NCBI GenBank assembly: GCA_031259035.1
Contig: JAIRLZ010000129.1
Location: forward strand, 1 to 6,884
Length of the DNA stretch: 6,884 nucleotides
Source of the DNA: Treponema sp.
GTDB lineage: Bacteria; Spirochaetota; Spirochaetia; Treponematales; Breznakiellaceae
Direction of reading: 5' to 3'
Shown here: piece after piece, positions 5,957 to 6,884 of the stretch
How the letters are laid out: the number at the start of each line of letters is the position of its first letter
Numbering within the stretch: position 1 is the first letter of the stretch
Program-made: the position numbers and the translations under genes
Notes under the pieces: model-generated
Seen by the model: the letters and a program-made list of their open reading frames with translations, nothing else
What the model was told of the DNA's origin: nothing
Database searches by the model: none

Positions 5957-6547
5957 TTATTTAAAGGCGAGTTTAAAGAATAGCGCGTATGACAAACTTG
6001 CATCGCCTTCGAGCGCATTCATCATCAATGCCCCACCTAAAAGCGCCGTGATCCCCGTCATGGTTGAGTCAAAGTCATAAGCGGCGGAAAGTCTGCCGCT
6101 AAAGCCGTAGCCTGGATCGCCTTCTTTATTATTAGACAATATACTCCTTGCGCTTAACCCCGCATCAAGTCCAAGTTGTAAATACTTTTTGCTTGGCAGG
6201 GGATAATACCGCGCGCCAATACCGTACATGGCGACACTTATTTGACTTTGGTTCATGTCCGCGTCAAAATAAGCGTCGCCAACCGCGGGTATCGTTCCGA
6301 CAAGATACATGTTCTGCATCAAAGCCCACCCGATTGTTAAAAGCTGAATGTCAATAGTCATGCGCATCTCCGCAGTTTCCTTGAAGCCGTCCGCTGTCGC
6401 TTTCGCGCCTCCGCCAAAATAACTGACGCCGCCAAAACCAAGCCCAACATCCACGTACAATCCTCTTCTTCTTTCCTCCCGTTCCTGCGCATATACAAGA
6501 GAAAAAGAACTCAAAAACACCAATCCAAACAGAAACAACCTTTTCAT
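5957..6547 (-). CDS. Small exported beta-barrel-like outer-membrane protein
   Basis: This is a 196-residue protein with a textbook signal peptide, residues 1-20, and likely cleavage VYA|QER. The mature part begins with a charged stretch (EREERRR) and then shows amphipathic strand blocks at about 29-42, 62-74, 78-86, 102-115, 121-133, 147-159, 163-174 and 183-195. Many Gly and aromatic residues mark strand borders. Eight strands at this length fit a small OmpW/OmpA-transmembrane-like barrel, but this is a fold guess, not a family match. It ends in AFK rather than a terminal Phe, so the usual barrel-assembly end signal is imperfect. The ATG at 6547 is supported by AGAGGAG at 6552-6558, only 4 nt away, which is close. 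The gene appears to be single, with its own terminator at 5780-5823 and a branched inverted repeat in its leader. No substrate or specific function can be assigned. Confidence 0.8.
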   Translation of the reverse strand: MKRLFLFGLVFLSSFSLVYAQEREERRRGLYVDVGLGFGGVSYFGGGAKATADGFKETAEMRMTIDIQLLTIGWALMQNMYLVGTIPAVGDAYFDADMNQSQISVAMYGIGARYYPLPSKKYLQLGLDAGLSARSILSNNKEGDPGYGFSGRLSAAYDFDSTMTGITALLGGALMMNALEGDASLSYALFFKLAFK

Positions 6548-6566
6548 AAAACTCCTCTTTAACGCC

Positions 6567-6618
6567 GTTTCAAAACCAACCCGAACACGGTCGTGTAACG
6601 CGGCTCGCGTTTTGAAAC
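6567..6618. repeat. Branched inverted repeat upstream of the 196-residue gene
   Basis: GTTTCAAAAC (6567-6576) pairs perfectly with GTTTTGAAAC (6609-6618), enclosing 32 nt that contain a second inverted repeat, ACACG/CGTGT (6585-6596). Its near edge is 8 nt from the Shine-Dalgarno of the 196-residue gene, so it probably lies in the promoter or 5' untranslated region. On the plus strand it is followed by TATATTTTTCTT, which could make it a terminator for rightward transcription, but no rightward gene is seen. Operator, leader structure and dispersed palindrome all remain possible. Confidence 0.6.
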
Positions 6619-6636
6619 TATATTTTTCTTATGTAT

Positions 6637-6655
6637 GGCGTCCCTCCCGGACGCC
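6637..6655. repeat. 7-bp GC-rich inverted repeat
   Basis: GGCGTCC (6637-6643) pairs with GGACGCC (6649-6655) across the 5-nt loop CTCCC. On the minus strand the sequence after it is A-rich, so it does not look like an intrinsic terminator for leftward transcription. Its function is unknown. Confidence 0.55.
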
Positions 6656-6697
6656 GCCTCTGGCGCTCAATAATGCGCGTCCCCGCATCCGTCTTCT

Positions 6698-6763
6698 TTA
6701 GCGTTGTTCCATGGGCGCCTCCTTTTCCTTCTGTGATTTTTGTTTAGCCGCCTGTTTAGTCAT
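6698..6763 (-). CDS. Possible 21-residue Lys/Gln-rich small ORF
   Basis: An ATG at 6763 opens 21 codons ending in TAA at 6698-6700. The product is MTKQAAKQKSQKEKEAPMEQR, strongly basic and hydrophilic, with no signal peptide or membrane segment. AAGGA lies 8 nt upstream of the ATG, an acceptable Shine-Dalgarno. A TATATA box sits just before it, but no matching -35 was found. At this length an ORF can occur by chance; the ribosome-binding site and even use of Lys, Glu and Gln codons are the only support. No function is proposed. Confidence 0.25.
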   Translation of the reverse strand: MTKQAAKQKSQKEKEAPMEQR

Positions 6764-6811
6764 GCGCTCTGTCCTTTATATACCGTGTTATGAGCGGCCG
6801 CGTCGTCATCT

Positions 6812-6840
6812 CTCGCGAAAGAAATTGACGCTTTCGCGAG
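6812..6840. repeat. 10-bp inverted repeat, first of a back-to-back pair
   Basis: CTCGCGAAAG (6812-6821) pairs perfectly with CTTTCGCGAG (6831-6840) across a 9-nt loop. It directly abuts the next hairpin at 6841. No T-run follows on either strand. It may belong to the 3' end of a gene beyond the right edge or be a dispersed palindrome. Confidence 0.7.
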
Positions 6841-6860
6841 CAGGGCGATGTCGCGCCCTG
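6841..6860. repeat. 7-bp inverted repeat, second of a back-to-back pair
   Basis: CAGGGCG (6841-6847) pairs perfectly with CGCCCTG (6854-6860) across a 6-nt loop. It starts on the base after the preceding hairpin ends, so the two stems could stack coaxially in RNA. The CAGGGC/GCCCTG core also occurs in the palindrome at 4192-4223. Confidence 0.6.
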
Positions 6861-6884
6861 AGACGGCGAGCGCTCTCCCGGTTG

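Larger units (their letters stand above)
6548..6884. other. Intergenic region rich in inverted repeats
   Basis: No convincing gene of normal length is present on either strand in these 337 bases. The stretch holds four separate perfect inverted repeats (6567-6618, 6637-6655, 6812-6840, 6841-6860) and one doubtful 21-codon ORF. It must contain the promoter of the 196-residue gene, but I could not find a clear -35/-10 pair. The last 24 bases to the right edge show nothing identifiable. Confidence 0.6.

Overview
The window reads almost entirely on the minus strand and looks like chromosomal DNA of a spirochaete, most likely a Treponema-type lineage of roughly even G+C. The evidence is a topA-xerC gene pair, a lipoprotein with a relaxed lipobox that joins an InlB-like (Listeria/Bacteroides) repeat to BspA-type leucine-rich repeats, and two small-signal-peptide proteins of outer-membrane character. 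The genus is an inference from gene content and protein style, not from a marker-gene comparison.

Layout, from the left edge: (1) 1-901 minus, a surface lipoprotein whose C-terminus runs off the left edge. (2) 1016-1945 minus, a XerC/CodV-type tyrosine recombinase with a full catalytic set. (3) 1949-4045 minus, DNA topoisomerase I (TopA) with three C-terminal zinc ribbons. (4) 4333-5700 minus, a 455-residue exported protein of unrecognised family with an HEXXH motif in its N-terminal half and a beta-rich C-terminal half ending in Phe. (5) 5957-6547 minus, a 196-residue exported beta-barrel-like protein. (6) 6548-6884, a gap dominated by inverted repeats, with one doubtful 21-codon Lys-rich ORF.

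topA and xerC are separated by only 3 nt and are almost certainly one operon. Both act on chromosome topology and segregation: TopA relaxes negative supercoils, and Xer recombinases resolve chromosome dimers. The flanking genes encode cell-surface proteins, each apparently its own transcription unit. A strong intrinsic terminator (16-bp stem plus six Ts on the minus strand) separates the 196-residue gene from the 455-residue gene.

The intergenic spaces are unusually rich in perfect inverted repeats with stems of 6 to 16 bp. Only one of these looks like a normal terminator. The strongest candidates for something new are the HEXXH-bearing exported protein and the intergenic hairpin clusters. 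No CRISPR array, tRNA, rRNA, transposase or complete mobile element was seen.
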